Assembly (NCBI GenBank): GCA_900551515.1
Contig: URWH01000078.1
Coordinates: 1-8,121 of the forward strand
DNA length: 8,121 bases
From: an uncultured Porphyromonadaceae bacterium
Lineage (GTDB): Bacteria; Bacteroidota; Bacteroidia; Bacteroidales; Muribaculaceae
Direction: 5' to 3'
Part shown: piece by piece, positions 6,926-8,121 of the stretch
Numbering within the stretch: position 1 is the stretch's first letter
How the letters are laid out: each line of letters starts with the position of its first letter
Program-made: the position numbers and the translations under genes
Notes under the pieces: model-generated
Database searches by the model: none
What the model was told of the DNA's origin: nothing
What the model saw: only the letters and a program-made list of their open reading frames with translations

Positions 6926-6954
6926 GACCAAGGTTGTTTAGTAGTGAAAACGGA

Positions 6955-6990
6955 GTGGAGCGCCACGGCCACGCCGGCCGGACGCTCCAC
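6955..6990 (-). promoter_or_regulatory. Strong hairpin between the two C10 peptidase genes
   Basis: GTGGAGCG (6955-6962) and CGCTCCAC (6983-6990) form a perfect 8-bp outer stem. Inside, CGGCC and GGCCG pair as a 5-bp inner stem around GGCGT (minus-strand sense), separated by a small internal loop. It lies 56 nt past the upstream gene's stop and 29 nt before the next ATG. No T run follows directly (TCCGTTTTC on the minus strand), so it could be a weak terminator or attenuator, or an mRNA-stabilising structure. I cannot decide between these. Confidence 0.55.
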
Positions 6991-7046
6991 GATTATAACA
7001 CTGCCAAATACCTGTTTTGTTCAGCTCGCGGATGAAACGGGATGCT

Positions 7047-8121
7047 TCAGCGAATCGCTTTCTTCTCCACTTTCACAGAGCCGTCGCTCATGCGGTGACT
7101 CAGCACATACACGCCGGGGGCAACGTCGACAGCTTCACCGGGCTGATAGCCGGCCACAAGACGTCCGTCGAGAGTGTAGACTTCGGTCATCACCTCTTCA
7201 CCGGAGGCTGCATCGTCGCTTGTGATGATGGTCAGGCCGTTCATGTCGTCTTTGACCACCTTCACGTCGATCGGATTGCCGATCACGTTGTTCTTGCGGT
7301 CGACGAGAGCGAGTTTGTAGGTTCCTTCCTCGACCTCTTCGTTAAGGGTGCATGACCATTCCGAGGAGTTGAGCTCCATGGCTCCGAGTTCGAGGGTAAG
7401 CTTGGTGCCGGCGGCTACCGACGTGCCGTTCTCCATCAGCGTGGGGGTAAGATATTTTGTATAATTGTGTGTTGAGTTGTTGCAGAAGTGTGCTTCGATA
7501 TCGAATGTTTCACCGCTTACGGCGCCCGACTTCACAGCCAGATAAGTCACCTGAATGTCTTTGACGGATTCGGCGGCAATCACCTCGCTCTCGGGTGTGA
7601 ACGCGAATGCTTGTGCAGAGCAATCGACATACATGGCTTTTTCAGCCGAGGATGAAATCTCCATTTCATACCACTGTCCGTCCTCGCCCTTTACGGCGGG
7701 TTCCATCAGGTAACGGCCGGTTTTGGGGAAAGCGCTCTGACGGATAACGTAGTTGGTGACGCCCTGTCCGGAGATCAGTGACTTTGAGTTTGAGGCAGCC
7801 ACGTAGCTGACGCTACCGTCGTCGGTCGATGTGAGTTTGACACCGAAGGTCACTGTGGTAGTGGCAACGCAATTGCTGATGATGCCGCGGCTTGCGGAGA
7901 TCTTGATGTCGCCGTAGGAGTTGCGGGCCACGTCCTTCGATGCCATGGTCATGTCGCCCTGGAACACGAGCACCGGACGCACCACGGATGTGGCGGTGGC
8001 GGGGCGGATGCCTACAACCATCTGCTCGTCGTAGTTGAAGCCGGCGTTGTTGCCGCGGGGATCGAGGGCCGTGATCACGAAGTAGCCGTCGTAGACGCCG
8101 TCCCAGCCCCAGTTGACATGA
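7047..8121 (-). CDS. Second C10-family cysteine peptidase, C-terminal part only (5' end beyond window)
   Basis: The frame is open from the window edge to a TGA at 7047-7049, giving 357 visible residues. It starts inside the catalytic domain with HVNWGWDGVYDGYF, which holds the Asn-Trp pair that follows the catalytic His in C10 enzymes; the Cys and His themselves lie outside the window. FNYDEQMVVGIRP closes the peptidase domain and aligns with YNLGQQVIMGIRP in the neighbouring gene. Beta-rich domains follow, clearly paralogous to the neighbour (for example TFGVKLTSTDDGSVSYV against TLGVKLTDSDGAVTYV). The protein then passes directly to a short C-terminal tail (VYTLDGRLV, VAPGVYVLSHRMSDGS, ending KKAIR) of T9SS sorting type. 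The extra domain of about 105 residues seen in the neighbour is missing. Both genes face the same way, 121 bp apart from this stop to the next ATG, so cotranscription is possible. The gene is truncated only by the window; nothing suggests a pseudogene. An inactive homologue cannot be excluded without the Cys and His. Confidence 0.88.
   Translation of the reverse strand, partial: HVNWGWDGVYDGYFVITALDPRGNNAGFNYDEQMVVGIRPATATSVVRPVLVFQGDMTMASKDVARNSYGDIKISASRGIISNCVATTTVTFGVKLTSTDDGSVSYVAASNSKSLISGQGVTNYVIRQSAFPKTGRYLMEPAVKGEDGQWYEMEISSSAEKAMYVDCSAQAFAFTPESEVIAAESVKDIQVTYLAVKSGAVSGETFDIEAHFCNNSTHNYTKYLTPTLMENGTSVAAGTKLTLELGAMELNSSEWSCTLNEEVEEGTYKLALVDRKNNVIGNPIDVKVVKDDMNGLTIITSDDAASGEEVMTEVYTLDGRLVAGYQPGEAVDVAPGVYVLSHRMSDGSVKVEKKAIR

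Noticed and set aside
6923..6931. TTG at 6931 as start codon of the C10 peptidase
   Set aside because: An in-frame ATG lies two codons downstream (6925) and gives a typical signal peptide, so the longer start adds nothing.
6991..6999. TATAAT-like box on the minus strand upstream of the complete peptidase gene
   Set aside because: GTTATAATC resembles the E. coli -10 box, but the Bacteroidetes primary sigma factor prefers TAnnTTTG, and no matching -33 element is present.
8076..8078. GTG at 8078 as the start of the second peptidase gene
   Set aside because: The frame continues upstream without a stop to the window edge and includes HVNWGWDG from the catalytic domain. The gene therefore starts beyond 8121.

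Overview
This looks like chromosomal DNA from a member of the Bacteroidales. Three things point there. The two best promoter candidates match the Bacteroidetes -7 box TAnnTTTG. Shine-Dalgarno sequences are absent. The secreted peptidases have type IX secretion (T9SS)-like C-terminal tails, and the DnaJ/GrpE sequences read like Bacteroidales orthologues. A Muribaculaceae-like gut organism is plausible from the fairly GC-rich coding sequence and protein style, but this is inference.

Left part (1-4128), housekeeping. The replicative helicase gene dnaB runs leftward and leaves the window. It is divergent from ispE (isoprenoid precursor synthesis, MEP pathway). Two opposed -7 boxes sit only 4 bp apart in the short gap between them. 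After ispE comes a hairpin that resembles a terminator, then grpE and dnaJ in the same direction 34 bp apart. Together these encode the nucleotide exchange factor and J-protein co-chaperones of DnaK; dnaK itself is not in the window. A strong intrinsic terminator (12-bp perfect stem plus a T run) closes this block.

Middle (4129-4459), non-coding. This spacer lies between convergent genes. It holds a sharply bounded 283-bp element with 34-bp terminal inverted repeats (33/34 matching), flanked by TA on each side. It contains no credible gene. A MITE-like non-autonomous transposable element is the best reading. An invertible segment is a less likely alternative.

Right part (4460-8121), accessory secreted proteolysis. 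Two genes in tandem on the minus strand encode papain-like C10 (streptopain/SpeB) cysteine peptidases. The first is complete: signal peptide, SpeB-like inhibitory propeptide, catalytic Cys/His/Asn-Trp, beta-rich domains and a T9SS-type tail. The second is cut by the window edge just upstream of its Asn-Trp motif; its C-terminal half is clearly paralogous but lacks a domain of about 105 residues found in the first. A strong hairpin lies between them.

No tRNA, rRNA, CRISPR array, phage gene or complete insertion sequence was seen. I do not see a wholly new multi-gene system. The most noteworthy items are the MITE-like element, the tandem peptidase pair with different architectures, the CX4C first zinc motif of DnaJ, and the interlocked dnaB/ispE promoters.
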